Assembly (NCBI RefSeq): GCF_001552555.1
Contig: NZ_BCRK01000035.1
Span: 1 to 40,118, forward strand
Source: Nocardiopsis trehalosi NBRC 14201
Lineage (GTDB): Bacteria; Actinomycetota; Actinomycetes; Streptosporangiales; Streptosporangiaceae
DNA length: 40,118 nucleotides
Direction: 5' to 3'
Both the position numbers and the translations under genes were made by a program. Every line of letters begins with the position of its first letter. Positions within the stretch are counted from its first letter, which is position 1. Below are positions 32,030 through 40,118 of this stretch, piece after piece. The notes under the pieces were generated by a model. The model was given only the letters and a program-made list of their open reading frames with translations, was not told where the DNA came from and did not search any database.

Positions 32030-32035
32030 ATCTTA
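32030..32035 (-). promoter_or_regulatory. -10 element TAAGAT of ramB
   Basis: Read leftward, TAAGAT ends six bases before the A of the ramB ATG, predicting a leaderless transcript. A GAAGATCTTC palindrome (32047-32056) lies near the -35 position. Confidence 0.6.
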
Positions 32036-32081
32036 GGGAAAGAAACGAAGATCTTCACCCTGGCGAGGCTCGAAAAACCTT

Positions 32082-32097
32082 GGAAACTTGCGAAGAA
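32082..32097 (+). promoter_or_regulatory. Candidate RamB binding site
   Basis: GGAAACTTGCGAAGAA resembles the RamB consensus recalled from Corynebacterium glutamicum (AAACTTTGCAAA), differing by one deletion and one substitution. It lies between ramB and aceA, ~110 bases upstream of the aceA start, within a locally AT-rich stretch. Confidence 0.45.
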
Positions 32098-32207
32098 TCC
32101 TAGTCAACGGCAGGGAACGCCCCGCCGGGAGACGCGGAGACGCGCTCCCACCTGGGGCGGCACCGGCCGGCGAAATCCAGGGGACGAACACGAAGGCGGT
32201 ACAGACC

Positions 32208-33506
<1,299 letters not shown>

Positions 33507-33578
33507 CGCTGGCTCCTCTCCCCCTGACGGCAGCCCGCCCCGCTTTCGTGGCTGGGGCGCGGCGGGCCGGCCGTCACC

Positions 33579-33621
33579 GCCGCCGGCCTCGCGGCACCGT
33601 GTCACCCGCGAGGCCGGCGGC
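33579..33621 (+). terminator. Intrinsic terminator of aceA
   Basis: Perfect 16-bp stem (arms GCCGCCGGCCTCGCGG and its complement) with an 11-base loop followed by CCTTTT, ~75 bases after the aceA stop. Confidence 0.85.
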
Positions 33622-33679
33622 CCTTTTCGCGCCGTCCCGCGCCGCCGCGCCCGGCGGCTCCGGGGCGGCGCGGTTCTGC

Positions 33680-33685
33680 CATCAT
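33680..33685 (+). promoter_or_regulatory. Possible -10 of the CPBP-family gene
   Basis: CATCAT followed by seven bases and the ATG at 33693, with no ribosome binding site between, suggests a leaderless start. The hexamer match is moderate. Confidence 0.4.
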
Positions 33686-33692
33686 CGGCACC

Positions 33693-34562
33693 ATGGCCGA
33701 ACCCACCTCCGAGCAGCGGCCGGATGCGCCCGCCGAGCCGCCCGCGCCCGCCGCGATCCCCGCCCCGGCCGCCCCGGCCGCGCCGGCCGCCCTCCCGCTG
33801 CCCGCCCCGATGTCGGCGCGGCTGCTGCGCGGCGAGGTGCTGTGCGTCCTGGCGCTGTCGCTGGGCGCGGCCGCGGTCTCCGCGCTGATCTCCTTCGTCG
33901 GGTCGGTCACCGCCCCGCAGTCGCTCGCCCAGCAGACCGCGAGCCTGGTCGGTTCGCAGGCCGGCGCCGAGCGCCCCTGGCTCGACCTGTCGCGGCAGGT
34001 GTACTCGCTGCTGTTCGCCATGGCGCCGGTGGCGCTGGTGGTGCACCTGCTGCACCGCACCCGCGCGTCGGCCGCGACGATCGGGTTCGACGTGCGCCGA
34101 CCGGGGCGCGACCTGCTCGGCGGCGCCGCGCTGGCCGCCGCCATCGGCTGCGGCGGGCTGGTGGTGTACCTGGTGTCGTGGCGGCTGGGCCTCACCGTGA
34201 CGGTGGCGCCCAGCGCGCTCAACGACCACTGGTGGCAGCTGCCGGTCCTCGTCCTGCAGGCCGTGAAGAACGGCGTGCTGGAGGAGGTGATCGCGGTGGG
34301 CTACCTGCTGCTGCGGCTGGAGCAGCTCGGCTGGTCGCCGACGAAGGCGATCCTGGCCAGCTCGGTGCTGCGCGCCTTCTACCACCTCTACCAGGGGGTG
34401 GGCATGTTCTTCGGCAACCTGGTGATGGGGCTGGTGTTCTGCTGGTTCTACCGCCGCTACGGCCGGGTGATGCCGCTGGTGGTGGCGCACTCGCTCATCG
34501 ACATCGTGGCGTTCGCCGGGTCGGTCTACCTCATCGGGCGGGTCGACTGGCTGCCGGGCTGA
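33693..34562 (+). CDS. CPBP-family intramembrane metalloprotease-like protein
   Basis: A 289-residue membrane protein. The first ~48 residues are a Pro/Ala-rich cytoplasmic tail; seven or eight hydrophobic helices follow. The CPBP (Abi/CAAX-protease-like) motifs are present in a variant form: LEEVIAVGYLL in place of EExxxR, LRAFYHLYQG carrying the His of the second motif, and AHSLID as the third. Glu-Glu, His and His remain, so metal binding is plausible, but the Arg of motif 1 is absent; this variant seems typical of one actinobacterial branch. Substrates are unknown; relatives process membrane proteins or prenyl-modified peptides. The 3' end overlaps the convergent MFS gene by 32 bases. Monocistronic. 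Confidence 0.87.
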   Translation: MAEPTSEQRPDAPAEPPAPAAIPAPAAPAAPAALPLPAPMSARLLRGEVLCVLALSLGAAAVSALISFVGSVTAPQSLAQQTASLVGSQAGAERPWLDLSRQVYSLLFAMAPVALVVHLLHRTRASAATIGFDVRRPGRDLLGGAALAAAIGCGGLVVYLVSWRLGLTVTVAPSALNDHWWQLPVLVLQAVKNGVLEEVIAVGYLLLRLEQLGWSPTKAILASSVLRAFYHLYQGVGMFFGNLVMGLVFCWFYRRYGRVMPLVVAHSLIDIVAFAGSVYLIGRVDWLPG

Positions 34563-35790
34563 TCTGGTCCTCCAGGTGGCGGGGGCGGCCCAGCGGCAGG
34601 CCGACCGCGAGGTTGGCCGCCGCGATGACCGCCACCAGCGCCAGCGGGGCGTGCCAGCCGCCGGTGGCCTCGTGCAGCAGGCCGAACAGGAACGGGCCCA
34701 GGCCGCCCATGAGGTAGCCGATGCTCTGGCTGGAGGCGGAGAAGGCGGCGGTCCCGGCGGCGGTGCGGGTGCGTACCGCGAAGAAGGTGAGGGCCAGGGT
34801 GAACGTGCCCATGCCGATGCCGATGAACGTGGTCCACACCCACACGCCCGACAGCGGCGCCAGCCACAGCCCGGTGAGGCCCACGGCGTAGCAGGCGAAG
34901 AAGAACACGATGAACCCGCGGTGGTCGCGCACCCGCGCCATGAGGCCGGGCAGGATCAGCGACGCGGGCACGGCGAGCGCGGTGAGGTAGGACAGCGCGA
35001 GGCCAGCGGTGGCGGCGTCGAGGCCCTGGTCGCGCAGCATCTCGGCGTACCAGCCGAACATGATGTAGGCGATGGTCGACTGGGTGCCGAAGAAGAGCAC
35101 GCCCTGGCGGCCGATGGGCGTGGCCAGGACCCGGCGCAGCCCCAGCGCCGCGGCGGGGTCGGCGCGCGGCGGTTCGTGGCGCAGCACCAGCAGCCACGGC
35201 ACGGCGGCGGCCACGCCGAACAGAGCGAACGCGCCCAGGGCGACGTGCCAGCCGCCGCCCGCGTGCGCCAGCGGCACGGTGCCGGCGGCGGCCACCGTGG
35301 TGCCCAGCGCGAGGAAGGTGGTGTAGACGGTGGTCATGGTGCCGACGCGGTCGGGGAAGTGCTGCTTGACCAGGGTGGGCAGCAGCACGTTGCCGATGGC
35401 GCCGCCCGACAGCGCCACCGCGCTGAGCAGCAGGAACGGCAGCGCGTGGTCGACCGCCGCGCGCGCGGCGAGGCCCCCGGCGATGGCGAGCAGGGCGGCG
35501 ACGAGCACGTGGTGCTCGCCGAAGCGCCGGATGAGCGCGGGTGTGAGGGCGCCGAACAGCGCGAAGCACAGGACCGGCAGCGTGGTCAGCACGCCCGCGA
35601 CGACGGCGGACATGCCGAGGTCGGCGGTGATCTCGCTGAGGAGCGGGCCGACACTGGTGATGGCCGTGCGCAGGTTGAGGGCGGCGAGGGCGACCCCGGC
35701 GACCATGAGCCAGCCGACGCGGCGCGGGCGCCGCCGGGTACCGTCCGCCTCCGCCACTCCGGCCGCACTCCCCACTGTGACGCTTGCCAC
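34531..35790 (-). CDS. MFS transporter, CynX/NimT-like
   Basis: A 419-residue, twelve-helix major facilitator. The pattern LRTAITSVGPLLSEITADLGMSAVVAGVLTTLPVL at the N-terminus, followed by IRRFG, is characteristic of the CynX/NimT (cyanate/nitroimidazole) branch. A Ser-rich SASSQSIGYLMGGLGPFLFG segment occurs in helix 10-11. The substrate is unknown. GTG 35790 has GAGGGG close upstream and a TATGAT -10 twelve bases away. It is divergent from a GntR/FadR-type regulator, a common pairing in actinomycetes in which the regulator controls the transporter. Its end overlaps the CPBP gene tail to tail. Confidence 0.92.
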   Translation of the reverse strand: MASVTVGSAAGVAEADGTRRRPRRVGWLMVAGVALAALNLRTAITSVGPLLSEITADLGMSAVVAGVLTTLPVLCFALFGALTPALIRRFGEHHVLVAALLAIAGGLAARAAVDHALPFLLLSAVALSGGAIGNVLLPTLVKQHFPDRVGTMTTVYTTFLALGTTVAAAGTVPLAHAGGGWHVALGAFALFGVAAAVPWLLVLRHEPPRADPAAALGLRRVLATPIGRQGVLFFGTQSTIAYIMFGWYAEMLRDQGLDAATAGLALSYLTALAVPASLILPGLMARVRDHRGFIVFFFACYAVGLTGLWLAPLSGVWVWTTFIGIGMGTFTLALTFFAVRTRTAAGTAAFSASSQSIGYLMGGLGPFLFGLLHEATGGWHAPLALVAVIAAANLAVGLPLGRPRHLEDQISPAASRPAR

Positions 35791-35802
35791 TCGCCCCTCA
35801 CA

Positions 35803-35808
35803 ATCATA
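35803..35808 (-). promoter_or_regulatory. -10 element TATGAT of the MFS gene
   Basis: Read leftward, TATGAT lies 12 bases before the GTG start. The 5' leader would be only a few bases and includes GAGGGG. No clear -35. Confidence 0.5.
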
Positions 35809-35950
35809 GGATGACGGGATCTACACCCCGAGAGTAACGCATTCCCCGGCACCGCGTATTTCCGCGCCGGGACTGGTCTAAGCTCCGGCTACAACCGACC
35901 GCACCACCGTCGGCCCGCCCCCGCGGCCGACCGCTCCTGGAGGTAAGCGC

Positions 35951-36628
35951 GTGCCCCTCGCCTCGACACGCCGCACCGGTCTCGTCGACCAGGTCATCAG
36001 TCAACTCCGGAGCCAGATCGACTCCGGCGAGTGGGCCGTGGGCGACCGCATCCCCACCGAATCCGAGCTGTCGGACCAGCTGGAGGTCGGCCGCAACACC
36101 GTGCGCGAGGCCGTGCGCGCGCTCGCCCACGCCGGCCTGCTGGAGATCCGCCAGGGCGCCGGCACGTTCGTCCGCGCCTCCAGCGAGCTGGGCGGCGCGC
36201 TCCGCCGCCGCCTGGAGCGCTCGCGGCTGCGCGAGAACCTGGAGGTCCGGCGCGCCCTGGAGATGGAGGCCGCCCGCCTGGCCGCGCTGCGCCACACCGA
36301 CGACGACCTCTCCCGCATCGAGGGCGCCCTGGCGCTGCGCGACGCCGCCTGGCACCGGCGCGACATGGCCGAGTTCGTCGAGGCCGACTTCGGGTTCCAC
36401 CGCGCCGTGGTCGACGCCACGCACAACGCCCTCCTGATCGACCTCTACGACGACATCGCGCAGGCGGTCTACGACAGCATCGCCCACACCGCCTACGGGC
36501 AGCCGCGCCAGGACGAGACCATGGACCACGGCAAGCTCACCGCCGCCATCCGGGCCGGCGACCCCGACCGCGCGCTGCGCGAGGCGGCCTGCTACCTGGA
36601 CGAACTGCTGTCGCTGGCCGGCGACTGA
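35951..36628 (+). CDS. GntR-family regulator with FCD domain
   Basis: A 225-residue regulator of the FadR subfamily. The winged helix (~10-78) has GLVDQVISQLRSQIDSGEWAVGDRIPTESELSDQLEVGRNTVREAVRALAHAGLLEIRQGAGTFVR in order. The FCD ligand domain (~95-215) has ENLEVRRALEMEAARLAA, the metal-site Asp/His pattern in EADFGFHRAVVDATHN and DHGKLTAAIRAGDPDRA, implying a metal-bound carboxylate effector. GTG 35951 is supported by TGGAGG seven bases upstream. It is divergent from the MFS transporter, whose expression it probably controls. Its 3' end overlaps the convergent TetR gene by 37 bases. Confidence 0.93.
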   Translation: MPLASTRRTGLVDQVISQLRSQIDSGEWAVGDRIPTESELSDQLEVGRNTVREAVRALAHAGLLEIRQGAGTFVRASSELGGALRRRLERSRLRENLEVRRALEMEAARLAALRHTDDDLSRIEGALALRDAAWHRRDMAEFVEADFGFHRAVVDATHNALLIDLYDDIAQAVYDSIAHTAYGQPRQDETMDHGKLTAAIRAGDPDRALREAACYLDELLSLAGD

Positions 36629-37236
36629 AGGAGCAGGCTCGCGCCGGTCCGCCACATGACGTCGAGCAGCTCCGCCCGCGGCGGGTCGGCGTCCTCCCCC
36701 AGGGCCGCCGCCATGAGCTCGCGGAACCCGCCCAGGATCGCCGCGGCGGCGTAGCGGGGGCGCACCGCGGCGTCCAGCTCCCCGTCGCGCTGGCCCTTGG
36801 CGATGCTGCGCGCCCCGATCTCCACCTGGCGGGCCAGGCGCTCGGCGTCGGCCCGCGCCGCAGCGGGCTCGCGCAGCCGGCGGCCGACCACCATCCGGCC
36901 CATCGGGTCGTCGCACAGGAAGTCGATCTCGCGCGCCATGCGGGTGCGCTCGCGCTCGGGCCAGGGCGCGTCCGGCGCCATGACCACCGCGAACACCTCG
37001 GCGTCGTAGACGTCGTAGAACGCGTCGACCACCGCCGCCACCAGGCCGTCCTTGCTGCCGAAGTAGCGGTAGAGCAGCCCCGCCGACACCCCGGCGCGGC
37101 GCGCCACCTCGGCCACCTCCAGGGTGCCGTCGCCGGCCAGGATCGCCGCCCGCGCCTCGGCGAGCAGCCGCGCCCGCGTGGCCCGGCCGCGCGCCGACAC
37201 CGCGCCGCGCTCCTCCCCGCTCCCGCCCTCGCCCAT
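36592..37236 (-). CDS. TetR-family transcriptional regulator
   Basis: A 214-residue TetR regulator. Helix-turn-helix (~18-62): ATRARLLAEARAAILAGDGTLEVAEVARRAGVSAGLLYRYFGSKDGLVAAVVDAF. The C-terminal domain has REIDFLCDDPMGRMVVGRRLREP and RYAAAAILGGFRELMAAALGEDADPP. ATG 37236 has GGGAGGGG upstream. It is divergent from a three-gene ABC exporter, 225 bases away, so it most likely represses that exporter and responds to its cargo. Its tail overlaps the GntR gene. Confidence 0.92.
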   Translation of the reverse strand: MGEGGSGEERGAVSARGRATRARLLAEARAAILAGDGTLEVAEVARRAGVSAGLLYRYFGSKDGLVAAVVDAFYDVYDAEVFAVVMAPDAPWPERERTRMAREIDFLCDDPMGRMVVGRRLREPAAARADAERLARQVEIGARSIAKGQRDGELDAAVRPRYAAAAILGGFRELMAAALGEDADPPRAELLDVMWRTGASLLLQSPASDSSSSR

Positions 37237-37370
37237 ACCGCCCCTCCCGCCGGGTCCGCCGTCGCCAGTCTGCCCCGCCGGGCGGCGCCGCGCCGGGCGT
37301 AGCCGAATCCGGCCACGGCCGGGGTGCCCGGCGGTGCGCGGTCCGGGCCCGGTCGCGGCGCGGACTGTGC

Positions 37371-37437
37371 TAGCGTCTCGGTTTCGCGGCGCCCCGGACC
37401 TGCCCGACCGCAGGGACGAGCCTTTTTCGTCCGGTCG
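37371..37437 (+). promoter_or_regulatory. Promoter and leader stem-loop of the ABC exporter operon
   Basis: An extended -10, TGCTAGCGT (TAGCGT at 37371-37376), would start transcription near 37384. In the leader, CGACCG (37405-37410) pairs with CGGTCG (37432-37437), and GACGA (37415-37419) with TCGTC (37427-37431) around a T-rich loop. The ribosome site GAGGAG follows at 37445-37450. Confidence 0.42.
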
Positions 37438-37461
37438 AGAGTTCGAGGAGCGCACGGCACG

Positions 37462-38262
37462 GTGCGGATCTACTTCGCGGTGTTCGCCTGCGGGCTGCGC
37501 CGCTACTCCGGTTATCGCGCCGCCACGGCGGCGGGCGTCTTCACCAACAGCGTCTTCGGCGCCATCAGCGCGCTGGTGCTGCTCGCGGTCTTCGCGGCGC
37601 GGCCGCACATCAACGGCTACGACGCGGCCGACGCGGTCACCCACGTCTACGTGGCGCAGGCCCTCATCGCCCCAGTAGCCATCATGGGGCCGCAGCTCGA
37701 CCTCGCCGAGCGCGTGCGCACCGGTGACGTCGCCATCGACCTGCTCCGCCCGGCGCACCTGGCCCCGTGGTGGCTGGCGCACGACCTGGGCCGGGCGGCG
37801 TTCGGCGTGGTGTTCCGCAGCGTGCCCACCTTCGCGCTGGGCGCGGCGCTGTTCCCGCTGGTGCTGCCGGGCGACCCGGTGCGGTGGGCGGCCGCCGCCG
37901 CGTCGCTGGTGCTGGCCGTGCTCATCGGGTTCGGGCTGCGCTACCTGTACGCGCTCGCCGGGTTCTGGCTGCTGGACGCGCGCGGCGTCACCGCGGTGGC
38001 GGTCATGGTGGCCGGGTTCGCGTCGGGGCAGCTGCTGCCCCTGGTGCTGTTCCCCGACCCGCTGGCGGCGCTGCTGCGCGCGCTGCCGTGGGCCGGCCTG
38101 ATCCAGGTTCCGGTGGAGGTGTTCCTGGACAAGGACACCCTGCCGGGCGGGCACATCGCCGGCGGGCTGGCGTTCCAGGCGGCGTGGGCGGCGGCGCTGC
38201 TCGCCCTGGGCGCGCTGCTGACCGCGCGCGCCGCGCGCCGGGTGGTGGTCCAGGGTGGCTGA
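37462..38262 (+). CDS. ABC-2-type exporter permease (DUF990 family), subunit 1
   Basis: A 266-residue membrane protein with six hydrophobic helices, of the ABC-2-like permease family that works as a heteromeric pair with a second permease and an ATPase. It opens YFAVFACGLRRYSGYRAATAAG (the amphipathic entry segment), has VRTGDVAIDLLRPAHLAPWWLAHDLGRA in the cytoplasmic loop, and ends PWAGLIQVPVEVFLDKD plus a final helix. GTG 37462 is chosen because the conserved region begins there; GAGGAG is 11 bases away. Its stop overlaps the next gene's start. Cargo unknown. Confidence 0.9.
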   Translation: MRIYFAVFACGLRRYSGYRAATAAGVFTNSVFGAISALVLLAVFAARPHINGYDAADAVTHVYVAQALIAPVAIMGPQLDLAERVRTGDVAIDLLRPAHLAPWWLAHDLGRAAFGVVFRSVPTFALGAALFPLVLPGDPVRWAAAAASLVLAVLIGFGLRYLYALAGFWLLDARGVTAVAVMVAGFASGQLLPLVLFPDPLAALLRALPWAGLIQVPVEVFLDKDTLPGGHIAGGLAFQAAWAAALLALGALLTARAARRVVVQGG

Positions 38263-39118
38263 GCACGTGACCGGCCGAGCGGCCGACAGGAGGGCCGACC
38301 GGGCGGCCGACCGCATGGCCGATCCGCTGCGCGCCTACGCGCTGCTGGCCTGGACCTGGTGCCGCGCGCTCGCGCAGTACCCGTTGTCGCTCGCGCTGCT
38401 CACCGCGGCGCAGGCAGTGGCCGTGGCCGCCGAACTCGCCGCGGTGATGTTCGTGTTCACCCGCGCCGGGGAGCTGGCCGGGTTCGGCGCGCGCGAGGCG
38501 CTGCTCGTGTACGGGCTGGCCGCGCTGGCGTTCTCGCTGGCCGACCTGCTGCTGGGGTCGGTGGAGCGGCTGGGCGAGCACATCCGCCTGGGGTCGTTCG
38601 ACACGATGCTGGTGCGGCCGGTCTCCCCGCTCGTCCAACTGGCCACCGACCAGTTCTCGCCGCGGCGCCTGGGCAAGGCCGTCCCCGCGCTGGGGGCGGT
38701 GGTGGTGGCCCTGGCCGGGCTGGACGTCGACTGGACCGTGCAGCGGGCGCTGCTGCTGCCGGTGCTGGTGGTCTCGGGGACGGTCGTCTGCTGCGCGGTC
38801 TGGGTGATCGGGGCGTGCGTGCAGTTCTTCGTCCTGGACGCCCGCGAGGTCGCCAACTCGGTCACCTACGGCGGGCAGGCCCTGACCGAGTACCCCCTGG
38901 CCGTCTACGGCCGCAAGGTCGTCTACGCCGCCACGTTCGCCGTGCCGCTCGCCTTCGTGAGCTGGCAGCCCGCCCTCTACCTGCTCGACCGGCCCGACCC
39001 GTTCGGGCTGCCCGCGTGGCTGCGGTTCGCCTCGCCCGCGGTGGCCGCCGTGCTCTGCCTGGCGGCCGCCGCGGTGTGGCGGACCGGGCTGCGCCGATAC
39101 CGATCCACCGGGAGCTGA
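38255..39118 (+). CDS. ABC-2-type exporter permease, subunit 2
   Basis: A permease of up to 287 residues with six helices, partner of the preceding subunit. The loop GEHIRLGSFDTMLVRPVSPLVQLATDQFSPRRLGK is the counterpart of the RTGDVAIDLLRP loop and typifies this family; VSWQPALYLLDRPDPFGLPAWL is near the end. GTG 38255 overlaps the previous stop by eight bases. The first ~20 residues (RAADRRADRAADRMAD) come from a short imperfect DNA repeat and look non-conserved, so GTG 38267 or ATG 38315 may be the real start. The ATPase gene follows after two bases. Confidence 0.88.
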   Translation: MAEHVTGRAADRRADRAADRMADPLRAYALLAWTWCRALAQYPLSLALLTAAQAVAVAAELAAVMFVFTRAGELAGFGAREALLVYGLAALAFSLADLLLGSVERLGEHIRLGSFDTMLVRPVSPLVQLATDQFSPRRLGKAVPALGAVVVALAGLDVDWTVQRALLLPVLVVSGTVVCCAVWVIGACVQFFVLDAREVANSVTYGGQALTEYPLAVYGRKVVYAATFAVPLAFVSWQPALYLLDRPDPFGLPAWLRFASPAVAAVLCLAAAAVWRTGLRRYRSTGS

Positions 39119-39120
39119 CC

Positions 39121-40071
39121 ATGACCGCGATCATCGAGGCCGACGGCCTCGGCAAGGACTTCGTGCTGTCGGAGGGCCCGCTGTTCCGCCGGACCCGGCG
39201 CACGGTGCGCGCCGTCGACGACGTCGGCTTCACCGTCGGCGAGGGCGAGATGGTGGGCTACCTCGGCCCCAACGGCGCCGGGAAGTCGACCACCATGAAG
39301 ATGCTCATCGGCATCCTCACCCCCTCGCGGGGCCGCGTGCGGGTGGCCGGCCTGGAGCCCTCCCGGCAGCGCACCCGGCTGGCCGCGCGCATCGGCGTGG
39401 TGTTCGGGCAGCGCACCACGCTCTGGTGGGACCTGCCGCTGCGCGACAGCCTCGCGCTCACCCGCCACCTGTACCGGGTGCCCGCCGCCGACCACGCCCG
39501 GCGCCTGGCCGAGCTGACCGAGGTGCTGGAGCTGGGGCCGTTCCTGCGCACGCCGGTGCGCCAGCTCAGCCTGGGCCAGCGCATGCGCGGCGACCTCGCG
39601 GCGGCGCTGCTGCACGCCCCGCCGCTGCTCGTCCTGGACGAGCCCACCATCGGCCTGGACGTGGTGAGCAAGTCCGCGATCCGGGGGTTCCTGCTCCGGC
39701 TCAACGCCGAGCACGGCACGACGATCCTGCTCACCACGCACGACCTGGGCGACGTGGAGCGGCTGTGCCGCCGCGTCGTGGTGATCGACCACGGCCGGCT
39801 GGCGTTCGACGGCGACCTGGCCGGGCTGCGCGCCACCGCGCCGTCGCCGCGCACGCTGGTGGTGGACCTGGCCGAGCCGGCCCCGGCGATCGCCGCCGCG
39901 GGTGCGCGCACCGTGCGGGTCGAGGGGCCGCGGCAGTGGCTGGAGCTGAGCGGCAACCCCGCCGCGGTCATCGCCGAGGTGGCCCGCTCCCACCGGGTGC
40001 GCGACCTGACGCTGCGCGAGCCCGACATCGAGGACGTGGTCGCGCGGCTCTACGCGCGCCCCGCCCCCTGA
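39121..40071 (+). CDS. ABC transporter ATP-binding protein
   Basis: A 316-residue nucleotide-binding subunit of the exporter. Walker A GPNGAGKST (~54-62), the Q-loop in VVFGQRTTLWWDLP, signature LSLGQRMRG, Walker B LLVLDEPTIGLD and the H-loop TTHDLG are all intact. FGQRTTLWWDLPLRDSL is a hallmark of the ATPases that pair with DUF990-type permeases. A C-terminal extension of ~90 residues (from LVVDLAEPAP) is typical of this group. ATG 39121 has GGAG just upstream, overlapping the previous stop region. The operon looks complete with this gene. Confidence 0.95.
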   Translation: MTAIIEADGLGKDFVLSEGPLFRRTRRTVRAVDDVGFTVGEGEMVGYLGPNGAGKSTTMKMLIGILTPSRGRVRVAGLEPSRQRTRLAARIGVVFGQRTTLWWDLPLRDSLALTRHLYRVPAADHARRLAELTEVLELGPFLRTPVRQLSLGQRMRGDLAAALLHAPPLLVLDEPTIGLDVVSKSAIRGFLLRLNAEHGTTILLTTHDLGDVERLCRRVVVIDHGRLAFDGDLAGLRATAPSPRTLVVDLAEPAPAIAAAGARTVRVEGPRQWLELSGNPAAVIAEVARSHRVRDLTLREPDIEDVVARLYARPAP

Positions 40072-40094
40072 CGGCGGGCGCGGCGGCGGGCGAG

Positions 40095-40118
40095 CGGCGG
40101 GGGGCGGGGGGCGGGGGG
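40095..40118 (+). repeat. G-rich repeat after the ABC operon
   Basis: Runs of six G separated by single C reach the window's end (three runs visible), similar to the GGGGGC repeat at 19474-19506. Truncated by the window, so its full length is unknown. Confidence 0.6.

Overview
This is a very GC-rich chromosomal segment from an actinomycete. GTG and TTG starts are common, many promoters sit directly on the start codon (leaderless mRNAs), and the gene content is typically actinobacterial: RamB next to isocitrate lyase, a FHA protein with a GarA/OdhI-type ETT motif beside a DUF151 nuclease, HelD, ThyX and a fused TrpE-TrpG. A Streptosporangiales/Nocardiopsaceae-like host is my guess; no rRNA or other phylogenetic marker is present to settle it. 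I see no tRNA, rRNA, CRISPR array, insertion sequence or phage gene.

Layout. (1) 51-2491, minus: a Tat-exported PhoD-type phosphatase and a coupled sugar-binding-like protein. (2) 2634-6206, minus: a three-gene operon (FAD amine-oxidase-like enzyme, glyoxalase-like protein, ANL ligase-like protein whose catalytic lysine is missing), with a promoter carrying a perfect palindrome at the predicted +1. (3) 6849-7325, plus: a small membrane protein. (4) 7668-12602, minus: CDP-alcohol phosphatidyltransferase, a nucleotidyltransferase/degenerate phosphomannomutase fusion, a GarA-like FHA protein and a bifunctional nuclease. (5) 13078-15527, plus: CstA transporter with its YbdD-type partner. (6) 15599-16796, minus: ThyX with a structured leader, and a 47-residue membrane peptide. 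(7) 17076-19428, minus: trpL attenuator plus fused anthranilate synthase, divergent from (8) helD at 19592-21976, plus.

(9) 22051-25662 is the most disturbed part: an SRPBCC-ArsR operon, a relatively AT-rich island with a small secreted WGxxGxxG protein, a decayed second copy of the SRPBCC-ArsR module, then an aldo/keto reductase under a MerR-type promoter and a TetR regulator coupled to (10) an acyltransferase (25665-26768). (11) 27006-28939, plus: NarL-type two-component system. (12) 29097-30335, minus: acyl-CoA dehydrogenase behind a striking 15+3+15 inverted repeat. (13) ramB (minus) and aceA (plus), the divergent acetate/glyoxylate pair. (14) CPBP-family membrane protein (plus) and MFS transporter (minus), overlapping tail to tail, with a divergent GntR regulator. 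(15) A TetR regulator divergent from a complete ABC-2-type exporter (two permeases and an ATPase) up to 40071.

The genes mostly form small independent units, each with a local regulator or cis-element. The best-supported regulatory finding is the trp attenuator (leader peptide with tandem Trp codons, mutually exclusive 1:2, 2:3 and 3:4 pairings). The best candidate for an undescribed pathway is the FAD enzyme/glyoxalase-like/pseudo-ligase operon at 2634-6206.
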